From Ectopseudomonas composti (GTDB taxonomy: Bacteria > Pseudomonadota > Gammaproteobacteria > Pseudomonadales > Pseudomonadaceae), in the NCBI GenBank assembly GCA_946886245.1, contig CAMPIF010000256.1:1-6442 (forward strand): DNA of 6,442 bases, written 5' to 3'. This document shows positions 6,312-6,442 of this stretch, one piece after another; positions within the stretch are counted from its first letter, which is position 1, and every line of letters starts with the position of its first letter. The position numbers and the translations under genes are program-made. The notes under the pieces were generated by a model. That model was not told the origin of the DNA. It made no database searches and saw only the letters and a list, made by a program, of their open reading frames with translations.

Positions 6312-6442
6312 CCCATGAACGAGAACCTCTGGACCAGGAACAGGCGCTGCTGGCGCATTTCCGTGCCCATGGCAGCGGCGAGCCCTCGGCCGATCTGGAT
6401 GCACGTATCCTGGCGGCGGCAAGTGCGGCTGCCCGAGAATCG
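6308..6442 (+). CDS. Partial ORF downstream of the ECF sigma factor, possible anti-sigma or associated membrane protein
   Basis: An ATG overlapping the sigma factor stop (ATGA) opens a frame of 45 codons that runs off the right edge without a stop. GAGGAG (6294-6299) lies 8 bases upstream, a good ribosome-binding site, so this is very likely a real third gene of the operon. The visible part is soluble, acidic and helix-prone: MTHEREPLDQEQALLAHFRA, then PSADLDARILAAASAAARES. It has no zinc-binding His-x3-Cys-x2-Cys motif of ZAS anti-sigma factors, and no membrane segment yet. Small proteins with a DLDARILAAA-like cytoplasmic start followed by a transmembrane helix occur after ECF sigma genes, so an anti-sigma role is a reasonable inference from position. 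The membrane-spanning and periplasmic parts, if any, lie outside the window. Confidence 0.75.
   Translation, partial: MTHEREPLDQEQALLAHFRAHGSGEPSADLDARILAAASAAARES

Noticed and set aside
5772..6422. A 216-codon minus-strand frame opposite the sigma factor
   Set aside because: Antisense shadow of a clear ECF sigma gene, without motifs or a ribosome-binding site.
1..6442. Mobile element, CRISPR, toxin-antitoxin or phage-defence content
   Set aside because: I found no repeat array, terminal inverted repeats, transposase or integrase motifs, and every substantial gap is explained by promoter or terminator signals. The window reads as ordinary chromosomal envelope and regulatory genes.

Overview
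The window looks like chromosomal DNA of a Pseudomonas or close relative. It is GC-rich with G/C-ending codons and tightly packed genes. The gene families are typical of that genus: DUF4398 and OmpA lipoproteins, a MocR-type regulator, and a VWA lipoprotein followed by an ECF sigma factor. The genus is inferred from gene content and style, not from a search. I see no tRNA, rRNA, CRISPR array, insertion sequence or integrase, and codon use does not change along the window. All seven genes look intact except the two cut by the window edges. The longest gap between genes is 184 bases (2326-2509).

Layout. (1) 1-207, minus strand: N-terminal 69 residues of a membrane-anchored or secreted alpha/beta-hydrolase, running off the left edge. 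(2) 320-2325, plus strand: a three-gene unit. It encodes a periplasmic family-3 solute-binding protein, a small coiled-coil DUF4398 lipoprotein and a DUF4398-OmpA lipoprotein. A strong intrinsic terminator at 2350-2374 closes it. (3) 2510-3955, plus strand: a MocR/GntR regulator (winged helix fused to a PLP aminotransferase-like domain), preceded by a cluster of small palindromes that may be its operator. (4) 4042-6442, plus strand: an overlapping operon of a YfbK-type VWA lipoprotein, an ECF sigma-70 factor (4-bp GTGA overlap) and the start of a third ORF (4-bp ATGA overlap). The position of that ORF suggests an anti-sigma or sigma-associated protein.

How the genes may work together. The region is dominated by cell-envelope proteins. 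Three predicted lipoproteins lie in 4.5 kb, and the OmpA-like one keeps both peptidoglycan-contact residues. The solute-binding protein has no permease or ATPase beside it and shares its operon with two envelope lipoproteins, so a structural or sensing role is as plausible as uptake. In the last operon, a metal-binding VWA lipoprotein is translationally coupled to an ECF sigma factor and a further protein, which suggests an envelope-signalling unit. A hairpin overlapping the VWA ribosome-binding site and a loose ECF-like promoter upstream raise the possibility of autoregulation. None of these functional links is proven by sequence alone.
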